Made by a program: the position numbers and the translations under genes. Below, in pieces: positions 23,279 through 32,304 of a DNA stretch of 46,602 bases (position 1 is the stretch's first letter; every line of letters starts with the position of its first letter). Under the pieces are notes generated by a model. That model made no database searches and had not been told where the DNA came from. It saw nothing but the letters and a program-made list of their open reading frames with translations. Source of the stretch: Faecalibacterium prausnitzii (GTDB taxonomy: Bacteria; Bacillota; Clostridia; Oscillospirales; Ruminococcaceae); contig NZ_PRLD01000016.1 in the NCBI RefSeq assembly GCF_003287405.1, positions 1-46,602 on the forward strand, in the 5' to 3' direction.

Positions 23279-23367
23279 TTTGCGCAGGGGCTTATAGCAA
23301 TTCAACTTTTTATCGCAAATATGCTGTTTGAATGTTGCGCTAATTTCTTGTCTTGCGATAAAAAAGA

Positions 23368-25629
23368 TTATTTGCCCAGATGCCAGATGTCGCGGTCGTA
23401 CTCGGCAATGGTGCGGTCAGAGGAGAACATACCCGCCTTGGCAATGTTCACCAGACACTTGCGCCGCCAGCCCATGGGGTCGCAGGCGTAATCGCTGAGG
23501 GCCTGTCCCTTGCGCACAACGTAGGCGTTGAAGTCCGGCAGGGTCTGGAACCAGTCTTTATGGATCAGCTCGTCGTGCAGGCGGGTCAGGTTTTCGGCAT
23601 GACCGGCGGCCAGCATCTCCGGCCCGGTCAGGAAGCTGATGGCGCGGCGGATGTTGGCATCGCCCTCCACCCACTGGGCGGGGTCGTAATCGCCCACAGC
23701 GTAGCGGTGGATGACCTGATCGGAGGTCTGACCGAAGATATAGATGTTCTCTTCGCCCACCTGCTGGCTGATCTCCACGTTGGCACCGTCCATGGTGCCC
23801 AGCGTCAGCGCACCGTTCAGCATAAACTTCATGTTGCCGGTGCCGGAAGCTTCCTTGGAGGCGAGGCTGATCTGCTCAGAAAGGTCGCAGGCCGGGATCA
23901 GCTTTTCGGCGGCGGTGACGTTGTAGTTCTCCACAAACACCACCTGCAGCCACTTGGACACCTCCGGGTCTGCGGCAATGACCTTGGAGAGGGTCAGCAG
24001 CGCATGGATGATGTCTTTTGCAATGGTGTAGGCGGGCGCGGCTTTTGCACCGAAGATGCTCACCAGCGGAGCGGCGGGCAGGTGCCCGGCCTTGATCTCG
24101 TAGTACTGATGGATGAGGTACAGCAGGTTGAGCTGCTGGCGCTTATACTCGTGCAGGCGCTTGGACTGGATATCGAACACGGCATCGGTGTTCACAGTCA
24201 CCTTCTGGGTGTGCAGCAGCCAGTCGGCCAGTGCTTCCTTGTTGGCCTTTTTCACAGCAGTCAGCTCGCTGAGCACCGTCTCGTCCTCGACAAAGGCCAG
24301 TAGTTTTTCCAGCTCGGCGGCGTCCTTGCGGAAGCCGGAGCCAATGTGCTTTTCCAGCGTGGCGGTCAGGCGCGGGTCGCACTCCAGCAGCCAACGGCGG
24401 AAGGTGATGCCGTTGGTCTTGTTGTTGAACTTTTCCGGGTACAGCTCGTAGAAGCCGTGCAGCTCGGAATTTTTCAGGATCTCGGTATGCAGCGCCGCCA
24501 CGCCGTTGGTGGAGTGGGTAAAGTGGATGTCCATGTGTGCCATGTGCACCCGGTCGTCCTTGTCGATGATGGCAAGGCTCTCGTCCTCGGTGCGGGTGCG
24601 TGCCAGTGCATCCAGCTTTTCGATGATGGGCATCAGCTGGGGCACCACGGCGTCCAGATAGGTGCGCGGCCACTTTTCCAATGCTTCGGCCAGAATGGTG
24701 TGGTTGGTGTAGGCGCAGGTCTTGGTAACGATCTCCACCGCTTCCTCGAACTCAATGCCGCGCACGCCCAGCAGGCGGATCAGCTCCGGGATGACCATGC
24801 TGGGGTGGGTGTCGTTGATCTGGATGGCGGCGTAGTCTGCCAGATCATGGTAGTTGCAGCCCCGGGCGGCGCACTCGGCCAGAATGAGCTGTGCACCGGC
24901 AGAGACCATCAGGTACTGCTGGTATACCCGCAGACGGCGGCCGGCTTCATCGGAATCATCCGGGTAGAGGAAGAGGGTCAGATTCTTGTCGATAGCGGTC
25001 TTATCGAAGGCGATGCCGTCATGGACGATGCTTTCGTCAATGGTGTCCAGATCGAACAGGTTCAGGGTGTTGGTGCGCCCCTCGTAGCCGGTGACCGCCA
25101 GCTTGTACAGCCGGGCGGTGTACTCCTTGCCCGCCAGTTCCACCGGGTAGGTGGTGTCGGTCTTTTCCGCCCAGCTGTGGGCAGTCAGCCACGGGTCGGG
25201 CTTTTCGTTCTGCACGCCGTCCTCAAAGGACTGATGGAACAGACCAAAATGGTACCGCAGACCTACGCCGTCGCCGGGCAGGTTCAGCGTTGCCAGAGAG
25301 TCGAGGAAGCAGGCAGCCAGACGCCCCAGACCGCCATTGCCCAGAGAAGGCTCCGGCTCTACCTCTTCAATGTCGGAAAGGCGCTTTCCGGCAGCAGCCA
25401 GCGCAGACCGGGCTTCGTCGTACAGCCCCAGATTGATGAGGTTGTTGGACAGCAGCTTGCCAATAAGGAATTCGGCGCTGATATAGTACAGCTTGCGCCC
25501 GGTGACCGGCTGCACGCGGTCGGCGCTCTTCTGCCGCACCAGTTCCAGCAGTGCCAGATACAGCTCCTGGTCGGTGCAGTCTGCCAGCAGCTTGCCGGTG
25601 ATACTCTGTAACATTTCGGTAAAGCTCAT
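23368..25629 (-). CDS. glgP: Glycogen/maltodextrin phosphorylase
   Basis: 753 residues. Family landmarks in order: [45 protein letters not shown], and [20 protein letters not shown], whose lysine binds pyridoxal phosphate. It releases glucose-1-phosphate from alpha-1,4-glucans. The length is shorter than the roughly 800 of most GlgP proteins, with a short N-terminus and hence a probably reduced regulatory region; maltodextrin may be the main substrate. It is transcribed divergently from an AraC regulator that may control it. CCTCC-complement AGGAGG lies 8 bp before the ATG. Confidence 0.95.
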   Translation of the reverse strand: MSFTEMLQSITGKLLADCTDQELYLALLELVRQKSADRVQPVTGRKLYYISAEFLIGKLLSNNLINLGLYDEARSALAAAGKRLSDIEEVEPEPSLGNGGLGRLAACFLDSLATLNLPGDGVGLRYHFGLFHQSFEDGVQNEKPDPWLTAHSWAEKTDTTYPVELAGKEYTARLYKLAVTGYEGRTNTLNLFDLDTIDESIVHDGIAFDKTAIDKNLTLFLYPDDSDEAGRRLRVYQQYLMVSAGAQLILAECAARGCNYHDLADYAAIQINDTHPSMVIPELIRLLGVRGIEFEEAVEIVTKTCAYTNHTILAEALEKWPRTYLDAVVPQLMPIIEKLDALARTRTEDESLAIIDKDDRVHMAHMDIHFTHSTNGVAALHTEILKNSELHGFYELYPEKFNNKTNGITFRRWLLECDPRLTATLEKHIGSGFRKDAAELEKLLAFVEDETVLSELTAVKKANKEALADWLLHTQKVTVNTDAVFDIQSKRLHEYKRQQLNLLYLIHQYYEIKAGHLPAAPLVSIFGAKAAPAYTIAKDIIHALLTLSKVIAADPEVSKWLQVVFVENYNVTAAEKLIPACDLSEQISLASKEASGTGNMKFMLNGALTLGTMDGANVEISQQVGEENIYIFGQTSDQVIHRYAVGDYDPAQWVEGDANIRRAISFLTGPEMLAAGHAENLTRLHDELIHKDWFQTLPDFNAYVVRKGQALSDYACDPMGWRRKCLVNIAKAGMFSSDRTIAEYDRDIWHLGK

Positions 25630-25648
25630 AAAAGCATCCTCCTTTGTT

Positions 25649-25705
25649 AGGGTGTATCTGAAAAGTCGAAAATTCAGTCTGTTTCTTTGTTTTCAGATAC
25701 ACCTT
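25649..25705. repeat. 57-bp MITE-like inverted repeat in the glgP leader
   Basis: AGGGTGTATCTGAAAA (25649-25664) and TTTTCAGATACACCTT (25690-25705) are inverted at 15 of 16 positions around 25 unrelated bases. It lies 19 bp upstream of the glgP start, so it is inside or next to the glgP leader. The size and ends suggest a miniature transposable element; it could also fold as an attenuator in the glgP mRNA. Confidence 0.6.
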
Positions 25706-25763
25706 ACGGAAAACAGGTTTGACATCTGTACTTCAAGATATACCACATAGAACCTTCAAAATC

Positions 25764-25793
25764 TTGCCTAAATAGTGCAAACTATGGTACAAT
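25764..25793 (+). promoter_or_regulatory. Promoter of the AraC regulator
   Basis: -35 TTGCCT (25764-25769), 18-bp spacer, -10 TACAAT (25788-25793); ribosome site AGGGGGTGA follows. Confidence 0.6.
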
Positions 25794-25815
25794 CCTATCA
25801 TCAGGGGGTGAGACG

Positions 25816-26673
25816 ATGCAAAATCAGGCTTCTTTGCAGGAGACAAAACAGCACGGTGCAGTGCGGTTTCCGTTCAATCTGTACCCCTGCACCATTCCGG
25901 GGGATTTTCAGCAGGTGGCACTCCACTGGCACGAGAGCATGGAGCTGGTCTTTGTCAAGCAGGGCACAGGGCTGGTGCAGGTGGGCGCTGTGACCTACCC
26001 GGCCTACCGGGGGGATATCTTCCTTTTTGCCCCGGGCACGCTCCATGCGCTGCGGCAGGCAGAGGGGCAGCGTATGGAATACGAAAATATCATCTTTGAA
26101 CCGGAGCTGCTGGGCGGCGCGGAGGACCTTTGCGCCGAAAAGTATCTGCTGCCGCTGCAAAGCGGGCGGCTTTCGCTGCCGGTGCGTCTGACCCCGAACG
26201 ATTTGTGCTATCTGCAAGCCGCCGCCTGCCTGCGGGAGCTGGAAGATGCCAACCGCGCCAAGCGCCCCGGCTACGAGCTGCTGGTAAAAGGGGCGCTGCT
26301 GCGCTTTCTTGCCCTGCTCATTGCGCAGGGCAGGCAGTGTCTCCCCACCGAAACTGCCGACACCCAGCGGCTGAAAACGGTGCTGCAATGGCTTTCGGCA
26401 CATTATGCCGAGCCGCTCCGGGTGGCGGATGCTGCCGGGGTCTGCTCCTTCAGCGCCAGCCATTTTATGCGCTGGTTCCGGCAGATGACCGGGCAGAGCT
26501 TTATCTCCTTTCTGAATGAGTACCGGCTGAACACCGCTGCCGAGGTGCTGCAGACCACGGACGAGACTGTGCTGACCATCGCCACCCGGTGCGGGTTTGA
26601 AAACCTTTCCTATTTTAATCGGGCGTTCAAGGCGCATTTTGGCATGACCCCGCGGGAGTACCGGAAAAAATAA
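25816..26673 (+). CDS. AraC-family transcription regulator with cupin sensor
   Basis: 285 residues. An N-terminal cupin-like domain covers about 10-150 (HWHESMELVFVKQGTG, RGDIFLFAPGTLHAL), the usual ligand pocket of sugar-responsive AraC proteins. The C-terminal double HTH covers about 185-285 (VADAAGVCSFSASHFMRWFR; ETVLTIATRCGFENLSYFNR; AFKAHFGMTPREYRKK). Divergent from glgP across 190 bp, it may respond to a sugar and control glucan use; the ligand is unknown. Its stop is followed 35-50 bp later by a broken ABC ATPase gene. Confidence 0.9.
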   Translation: MQNQASLQETKQHGAVRFPFNLYPCTIPGDFQQVALHWHESMELVFVKQGTGLVQVGAVTYPAYRGDIFLFAPGTLHALRQAEGQRMEYENIIFEPELLGGAEDLCAEKYLLPLQSGRLSLPVRLTPNDLCYLQAAACLRELEDANRAKRPGYELLVKGALLRFLALLIAQGRQCLPTETADTQRLKTVLQWLSAHYAEPLRVADAAGVCSFSASHFMRWFRQMTGQSFISFLNEYRLNTAAEVLQTTDETVLTIATRCGFENLSYFNRAFKAHFGMTPREYRKK

Positions 26674-26708
26674 GCAGACCGGGTCTGATGGGAAAGTGAG
26701 AACAGCCT

Positions 26709-27116
26709 GCATTCCGGTGCGCTTTGCACGTTCTGAAAGACGTCAATCTTGAGGTCGCCGAGGGCGAAAAGCTGGTGATCATCGGGCCGTCCGGTTCAGG
26801 CAAGTCCACCACGGTGCGCTGCATGAATTTTCTGGAAGAGCCCACCAGCGGCCATGTCTACATAGACGGGCAGGAGCTGACGGCCAAAAACAAGACCAAG
26901 CTTGTGCGCGAGACCACCAGCATGGTGTTCCAGCAGTTCAACTTGTACCCGCACATGACGGTGCTGAAAAACCTGACCCTCGCGCCCATGAAGCTGCACC
27001 ACAAGACCAAGCAGGAGGCAGAGGAGCTGCCGCAGCACAAGCGGCACCCGTTGTGGATAGAGCAGCCCATGGGGGACGGAAGGGAAAGCCGTCCGGGCTG
27101 CGGACTTTATAAATAA
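26709..27116 (+). pseudogene. Truncated amino-acid ABC transporter ATPase
   Basis: In frame from about 26709, the sequence reads LHVLKDVNLEVAEGEKLVII, then the Walker A motif GPSGSGKST, the Q loop MVFQQFNLYPHMTVL and TLAPMKLHHKTKQEAEE, typical of the GlnQ/polar amino acid group. After about 27030 the similarity ends, and an unrelated tail of some 30 residues leads to a stop. The ABC signature LSGGQ, Walker B and H loop are absent, as is the beginning of the gene. It cannot be a working ATPase. No permease or binding protein is nearby. Confidence 0.85.
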
Positions 27117-27118
27117 AA

Positions 27119-27158
27119 GAAAAAGCGATGACCCGTGCAGGTGGGTCATCGCTTTTCT
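27119..27158 (+). terminator. Terminator downstream of the ABC fragment
   Basis: AAAAGCGATGACCC (27121-27134) and GGGTCATCGCTTTT (27143-27156) form a perfect 14-bp stem; both sides have A or T runs, so it could work on either strand. Confidence 0.8.
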
Positions 27159-27159
27159 C

Positions 27160-27536
27160 GTCCCTTGCGGGACAGGCAGGGTAAATGATAAGAAGGTAAA
27201 TGAAGAAAATAGCAAGGTGAAAAACAAAGGCGTGTGCGGAGCCGAATTTGCTGCTCCAAAGTGAAGATGTATCCAAGTTTCGCTTTTGTTGGATACAACA
27301 TACCACTTCGGAACGAAAATTGCAAGAGGTTTTTTAAAATTTTTGCCCAAAATTACGCGGGAAATCGCATTTTTGTAGAAACGCACAAATTTTACGGAAA
27401 GTTCCCGGCAAACTGACGAACAAGCATAAAAACGGAACAACAGCCGCAAGACCGCACAGGGATACCTTTATAAAACCGGCGGGCAATGGAACGCAGGCGT
27501 GGAAAGCTGATTTTCGTGGGATATAGCCTGCACCGC
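27160..27536. other. Non-coding stretch before the MATE gene
   Basis: About 375 bp of mixed composition. AT-rich sequence at 27270-27420 contains a short imperfect GTATCCAAG / TTGGATAC inverted repeat near 27270-27297 (inside GATGTATCC...TTGGATACAAC). I see no frame with a ribosome site and no RNA gene I can name. Confidence 0.4.
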
Positions 27537-27565
27537 TTTACAAGCAGCCGGGGGTGTGTTAAGAT
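27537..27565 (+). promoter_or_regulatory. Promoter of the MATE-xth operon
   Basis: -35 TTTACA (27537-27542), 17-bp spacer, -10 TAAGAT (27560-27565). Confidence 0.6.
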
Positions 27566-27654
27566 GGACACATCTGCTGTAACCGGAAAAATGCACGCGC
27601 CGGGCAGCGGCAGCGTACCGGGAAAAGTGCCCGGTGCCGGGAGGGGAGAAACGA

Positions 27655-29031
27655 ATGACAAAGCTACTGCATGGCAATGAAAAAAACAGGCTGACCGGCG
27701 GGCGCGAGCCGCTGTTCAGCCAAAAGGAGCTGCTGGTACTGGCCATCCCGCTGCTGGTGGAGCAGCTGCTGGAAGTGACGGTGGGCATGGCCGACACCAT
27801 GATGGTGTCCCGCTGCGGCGAGGCGGCAATCTCCGGCGTCAGTCTGGTGGATATGATCAACAACCTTATCATCGTGCTGTTTGCGGCGCTGGCTACCGGC
27901 GGCGCGGTGGTGGTAAGCCAGTATCTGGGCGCAAAGGACAGGCCGGATGCCGACAAAAGCGCCGGTCAGCTGCTGCTGCTCAGCGGCTTGTCCGGTGCGG
28001 TGATCGGCGCGGTATGCTTTGTGCTGGCACGCCCCATGATCCGGCTGTTCTACGGCTCTATTGATACCGACGTGCTGGACGCAGGCGTGAAATATTTGCA
28101 GATCATCGCCCTCAGCTACCCGTTTCTGGCGCTGTATAACGGCGGCGCGGCGCTGTTCCGCAGCATCGGCAACTCCAAGATCTCCATGCAGATCAGCTTT
28201 CTGATGAACATCATCAACATCGTGGGCAACGCGGTGTGCATCTTCGGCTTCAAAATGGGAGTGGACGGCGTAGCGTGGCCCAGCGTGGTGTCCCGCGTGG
28301 TGGCTGCGGCGCTTATCCTGCGCAAGTGCTACCGGGAGGATGCGGTGCTTACCGTGCCCAAGACCCTGCGGCTGGACGGCGGCATGGCAAAGCGCATTCT
28401 GGGCATCGGCATTCCCTCGGCCTTTGAGAACAGCCTGTTCGAGGCCGGGCGCATTCTGGTGGTGAGCATGATCTCCACCTTTGGCACAGTGCAGATCGCA
28501 GCCAACGCCGTGGCAAACAATCTGGACGGCATGGGCGTCATCCCGGGCAAGGCCATCGGTCTGGCCATGATCACGGTGGTGGGGCGGTGCATCGGCGCCG
28601 GCGACCACGAGCAGACCGTTTACTACACCCGCAAGCTGATGCTGTGGGCTTACATCACCATGGGGCTTTCCAACGGAGCGATCTTGCTGTTCCTCCGGCA
28701 GCTGGTGGGCATCTACGCCCTTTCCGGCGAGACGATGGAATTGGCCATCACACTGGTCACCATCCATGCGGGCTGCGCCATCATCTTCTGGCCGCTGTCC
28801 TTCGTGCTGCCCAACGCCCTGCGCGCAGCCAACGACGTGAAATTCACCATGGTGGTGTCCATCCTCAGCATGGCGTGCTGGCGGCTGGGCTTCAGCTATC
28901 TGCTGTGCGTTCGCATGGGCTGGGGCGCTGTGGGCGTGTGGGTGGCTATGGTCATCGACTGGACCTGCCGTGTGACCTGCTTTGTGCTGCGCTTCCGCAG
29001 CGGCGCATGGAAAACAAAATATCAGGCATAA
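27655..29031 (+). CDS. MATE-family efflux transporter
   Basis: 458 residues from the ATG at 27655 (GAGGGGAG 6 bp upstream); an earlier in-frame start lacks a site. Twelve hydrophobic helices in two similar halves are visible, with family patterns LAIPLLVEQLLEVTVGMADT near the N-terminus, VVVSQYLGAKDRPDADKSA, and the second-half GKAIGLAMITVVGRCIGAGD. It exports cationic or organic compounds against Na+ or H+; the substrate is unknown. It is followed 15 bp later by the exonuclease III gene. Confidence 0.92.
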   Translation: MTKLLHGNEKNRLTGGREPLFSQKELLVLAIPLLVEQLLEVTVGMADTMMVSRCGEAAISGVSLVDMINNLIIVLFAALATGGAVVVSQYLGAKDRPDADKSAGQLLLLSGLSGAVIGAVCFVLARPMIRLFYGSIDTDVLDAGVKYLQIIALSYPFLALYNGGAALFRSIGNSKISMQISFLMNIINIVGNAVCIFGFKMGVDGVAWPSVVSRVVAAALILRKCYREDAVLTVPKTLRLDGGMAKRILGIGIPSAFENSLFEAGRILVVSMISTFGTVQIAANAVANNLDGMGVIPGKAIGLAMITVVGRCIGAGDHEQTVYYTRKLMLWAYITMGLSNGAILLFLRQLVGIYALSGETMELAITLVTIHAGCAIIFWPLSFVLPNALRAANDVKFTMVVSILSMACWRLGFSYLLCVRMGWGAVGVWVAMVIDWTCRVTCFVLRFRSGAWKTKYQA

Positions 29032-29046
29032 CATAAGGAGAAGAGC

Positions 29047-29799
29047 ATGAAACTGATCAGCTGGAACGTGAACGGCCTGCGCGCCTGCCTGACCCACGGC
29101 TTTGCCGAGAGCTTTGCCGCGCTGGACGCGGACATCTTTTCGGTGCAGGAGACCAAGATGCAGCCGGGACAGGCGGATTTTGCGCCGGAGGGCTACACCG
29201 AATACACCTACTCGGCCGAGAAAAAGGGCTACTCCGGCACGGCCTGCTGGTGCAAAACCGCACCGCTGGCAGTGACCACCGGCATCGGGCTGGAACAGCA
29301 TGACCACGAGGGACGGGTGCTGACGCTGGAATACCCCGGCTTTTATCTGGTAAACTGCTACACCCCCAACAGTCAGGACGGGCTGAAGCGGCTGGACTAC
29401 CGCATGGAGTGGGAGGACGCCTTCCGGGCATACCTGCTGGCACTGGACGCCAAAAAGCCGGTGATCCTGTGCGGCGATCTGAACGTGGCGCACACCGAGA
29501 TGGATATCAAAAACGCCAAGACCAACCGCATGAGCGCGGGCTTTACCGACCAGGAGCGCGCCAAGATGACCGAGCTGCTGGCGGCGGGCTTTGCGGACAG
29601 CTTCCGGGTGGTGCACCCGGGCGAGGTGAAGTACAGCTGGTGGAGCTACCGCTTCCACGCGCGGGAAAAGAACGCGGGCTGGCGCATCGACTATTTTATC
29701 GTTTCCCGGCGCATTGCAGACCGCATCCGCGCCGCCGAGATCCACAACGAGATCTTTGGCTCCGACCATTGCCCGGTGGAGCTGCAGATCGACCTGTAA
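29047..29799 (+). CDS. xth: Exodeoxyribonuclease III / AP endonuclease
   Basis: 250 residues, full length. Catalytic and metal-binding residues are in place: MKLISWNVNGLRAC (Asn8), QETKMQ (Glu35), the GDLNVAHTEMD Asp/Asn pair, SWWSYRFHAREKNAGWRIDY and GSDHCPVEL with the catalytic His. It cuts 5' of abasic sites and removes 3' blocks during base-excision repair, which may complement the deoxyinosine glycosylase at 17.5 kb. ATAAGGAGAAG precedes the ATG. Confidence 0.95.
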   Translation: MKLISWNVNGLRACLTHGFAESFAALDADIFSVQETKMQPGQADFAPEGYTEYTYSAEKKGYSGTACWCKTAPLAVTTGIGLEQHDHEGRVLTLEYPGFYLVNCYTPNSQDGLKRLDYRMEWEDAFRAYLLALDAKKPVILCGDLNVAHTEMDIKNAKTNRMSAGFTDQERAKMTELLAAGFADSFRVVHPGEVKYSWWSYRFHAREKNAGWRIDYFIVSRRIADRIRAAEIHNEIFGSDHCPVELQIDL

Positions 29800-29814
29800 T
29801 ATAAGGAGAAGCCA

Positions 29815-30300
29815 ATGCTGAAAAATTATCTTCTGATCTTCTTTATCTCCATGGTGCCCATCATCGAACTGCGCGGGGCCATCCCCATCGGGCTGGGCAT
29901 GGGGCTGCCGGTGCTGCCCACCTACCTTTTGTGCGTGCTGGGCAACATGATCCCGGTGCCCTTCATCTATCTGTTTGCCCGCAAGTTCCTCATCTGGGGT
30001 TACCACAAGCCCCTCATCGGCCCCATCTGCCGCTTTTGCATCAATAAGGGCGAAAAGGGCGGCCGCGCACTGGAAGCCAAGGCGGGCAAGGGTCTGACCG
30101 TGGCGCTGCTGCTGTTCGTGGGCATCCCGCTGCCGGGCACCGGCGCGTGGACGGGCACGCTGGCAGCCTCCATTCTGGATATGAAGTTCAAGGATGTGCT
30201 GATCGCCTGCATGGGCGGCGTGCTGCTGGCGGGCATCATCATGGGCTTGGCAAGCGCCGGTCTGCTGGGCGCGCTCAGCGGGCTGTTTGCGGCGGGCTGA
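29815..30300 (+). CDS. Small multi-drug export protein family membrane protein
   Basis: 161 residues, four to five hydrophobic segments. It begins MLKNYLLIFFISMVPIIELR, and the P-I-I-E-L-R-G-A-I-P-I-G string plus GIPLPGTGAWTG and ASILDMKFKDVL identify the Sm_multidrug_ex family (COG2426). The family name derives from a weak export phenotype; transport by this protein is not established. It is the third gene of the MATE-xth operon, 15 bp after xth, with AAGGAG before the ATG. Confidence 0.85.
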   Translation: MLKNYLLIFFISMVPIIELRGAIPIGLGMGLPVLPTYLLCVLGNMIPVPFIYLFARKFLIWGYHKPLIGPICRFCINKGEKGGRALEAKAGKGLTVALLLFVGIPLPGTGAWTGTLAASILDMKFKDVLIACMGGVLLAGIIMGLASAGLLGALSGLFAAG

Positions 30301-30420
30301 CAAAACGCGGACGTTTTTGTCGTGAAAAATGCCGGTAGCATTTCCGCGCGGAGTATGTTACACTGGATAATAGTTGTGAAAACCGGACTCTGCTTCCGGC
30401 CAGAAAGGACGTTATAGAAC

Positions 30421-31809
30421 ATGGATCAGGCACTGAATCAGAAAATTGACGCATACATTGCGGAAAACAAAGAGCAGCTGCTGCAGGACATTGCAGCGCT
30501 GGTCGCCATCGACAGCGTGGAGGGCACCCCGGAGGAGGGCGCACCCTTCGGCGCAGGCCCCCGGGCAGCGCTGGACAAGACGCTGGAGCTGGCAGCAGGC
30601 ATGGGCTTTGCCACCCGCAACTGCGAAAACTACATCGGCTATGCCGAACTGGCCGGTGCAGACCCTGAAAAATATCTGGCTACCATCTGCCATGTGGACG
30701 TTGTGCCTGTGGGCAACGGCTGGACGGCAGATCCCTTTAAGATGCGCATTCAGGACGGCTGGCTGCTGGGACGCGGCGTCGCGGATGATAAAGGCCCGAT
30801 GATCGTTACCCTGTACGCGCTGAAGTTCCTCAAGGAGCAGGGTTACCAGCTGCGCTACCCCATCCGTGCCATCGTGGGCGACAACGAGGAGACCCACATG
30901 AACGATGTGAAGTACTATCTGGAAAACTACCCCGCCCCGGTGTTCTGCTTTACCCCGGATGCCGAGTTCCCGGTGTGCAACGGCGAAAAAGGCCACTTTG
31001 GCGGCAAGATCGTCAGCCCGGTGTGCAACGGCGTCATTGCAGAGTTTGAGGGCGGTGTAGCCAACAACGCTGTGCCGGACCGCGCCAGCGCTCTGGTCAA
31101 GACCGATATCAGCAAGCTGAAGAACGCTCCCAACATCACGCTGGAACCGGAAGGGGACGGCGTGCGGGTGCGCGGCTGGGGCAAGTCCGGCCACGCCGCC
31201 ATGCCGGAGGGCACGGTGAACGCCATTGGTCTGGTAGCGGATTATCTGCTGGATAACGGCCTGTGCAATGACGCCGAGCGCGCTTATCTGGAGGCACTGC
31301 ACAAGCTGCACAGCTCCACCGCAGGCACCGGCCTTGGTATCGACTGCGCCGACGGCCCCTTTGGCCCGCTGACCATTATCGGCGGCCGCATCTATATGGA
31401 GGACGGCAAGCTGGTGCAGACCATCGACAGCCGCTTCCCCACCTGCACCAATGGCGAAAAGCTGACCGCACAGGTCACCGCTGCGCTGGGCGAGGGCGCA
31501 AAGCTGGAGGATGTGGACGCAGCCGAGCCGTTCTATATCGCAGCCGACAGCCCCGCCATCCGCGCCTGCATCGACACCTACAACGAGGTGACCGGCGAGA
31601 ACGCCACCCCCTTTACCATGGGCGGCGGCACCTATGCCCGCCACTTCCCCTATGCCGTCAGCTTCGGCCCGGAGCATGAGGATGTAAAGCTGCCGGAGTT
31701 CGGCGGCCCGATGCACGGTGCCAACGAGGCAGCTCCCATCAACAAGCTGCTGGAGGCCGTCAAGATCTACATTCTGGCGCTGCTGCGGCTGGAAGAGATC
31801 GACTTCTGA
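30421..31809 (+). CDS. pepV: Sapep/PepV-type metallodipeptidase
   Basis: 462 residues, M20 family. Metal ligands are visible in TICHVDVVPVG (His and Asp), RGVADDKGP, GDNEETHMND (Glu-Glu) and CFTPDAEFPVCNGEKG; the C-terminal His lies in GTYARHFPYA. The lid domain carries KSGHAAMPEGTVNAIG. It cleaves dipeptides, including beta-Ala and D-amino-acid forms, in the cytoplasm. AAAGGACG precedes the ATG. The next gene starts 8 bp after the stop. Confidence 0.93.
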   Translation: MDQALNQKIDAYIAENKEQLLQDIAALVAIDSVEGTPEEGAPFGAGPRAALDKTLELAAGMGFATRNCENYIGYAELAGADPEKYLATICHVDVVPVGNGWTADPFKMRIQDGWLLGRGVADDKGPMIVTLYALKFLKEQGYQLRYPIRAIVGDNEETHMNDVKYYLENYPAPVFCFTPDAEFPVCNGEKGHFGGKIVSPVCNGVIAEFEGGVANNAVPDRASALVKTDISKLKNAPNITLEPEGDGVRVRGWGKSGHAAMPEGTVNAIGLVADYLLDNGLCNDAERAYLEALHKLHSSTAGTGLGIDCADGPFGPLTIIGGRIYMEDGKLVQTIDSRFPTCTNGEKLTAQVTAALGEGAKLEDVDAAEPFYIAADSPAIRACIDTYNEVTGENATPFTMGGGTYARHFPYAVSFGPEHEDVKLPEFGGPMHGANEAAPINKLLEAVKIYILALLRLEEIDF

Positions 31810-31817
31810 GGTACAGC

Positions 31818-32237
31818 ATGAACGTGCTTGTCATTGACGGGCAGGGCGGGGGACTGGGACGCCAGCTGGTGGCCGCCCTCAGCGCCCAGTGCCCGGACAT
31901 CCGGCTGGTGGCCGTGGGCACCAACAGTGTCGCCGCGCAGGCCATGCACAAGGCCGGGGCGCAGCGCGCCGCCACCGGTGAGAATGCCGTGGTGGTGAAC
32001 TGCCGCAGCGCGGATATCATCGTGGGGCCCATCGGCATCGTCATTGCAGACGCGCTGCTGGGGGAGATCACCCCCGCCATGGCCACGGCGGTGTGCCAGA
32101 GCAGCGCCACCCGGGTGCTGATCCCGGTGAACCACTGCGAGAACTACATTGTCGGCGTGCCCGACCAGCCCATCGGCAGCCTTGTGTCTGCCGCCGTGCA
32201 GAAGGTAAAGTCCCTCTGTGCCGGGGAAGGGTGTTAA
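31818..32237 (+). CDS. DUF3842 family protein
   Basis: 139 residues. The opening MNVLVIDGQGGGLGRQLV has the look of a nucleotide-binding Rossmann turn, followed by VAVGTNSVAAQAMHKAGA, DIIVGPIGIVIADALLGEIT and IPVNHCENYIVGV, all characteristic of DUF3842. The function is unknown; cytoplasmic. It lies 8 bp after pepV and ends at a strong terminator, so it is the last gene of that unit. Confidence 0.9.
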   Translation: MNVLVIDGQGGGLGRQLVAALSAQCPDIRLVAVGTNSVAAQAMHKAGAQRAATGENAVVVNCRSADIIVGPIGIVIADALLGEITPAMATAVCQSSATRVLIPVNHCENYIVGVPDQPIGSLVSAAVQKVKSLCAGEGC

Positions 32238-32247
32238 AGAATAAGAT

Positions 32248-32292
32248 AAAACGACACCGGACAGGTCATGGCCTGTCCGGTGTCGTTTTTGT
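32248..32292. terminator. Bidirectional terminator
   Basis: AAAACGACACCGGACAGG (32248-32265) and CCTGTCCGGTGTCGTTTT (32272-32289) form a perfect 18-bp stem, serving the pepV unit and cysE. Confidence 0.9.
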
Positions 32293-32304
32293 CAAAAATA
32301 TAGG

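Noticed and set aside
27664-30303. 879-residue antisense frame over the MATE, xth and export genes
   Set aside because: Its composition is that of a shadow frame (His/Gln/Ala-rich), and it opposes three well-supported genes.
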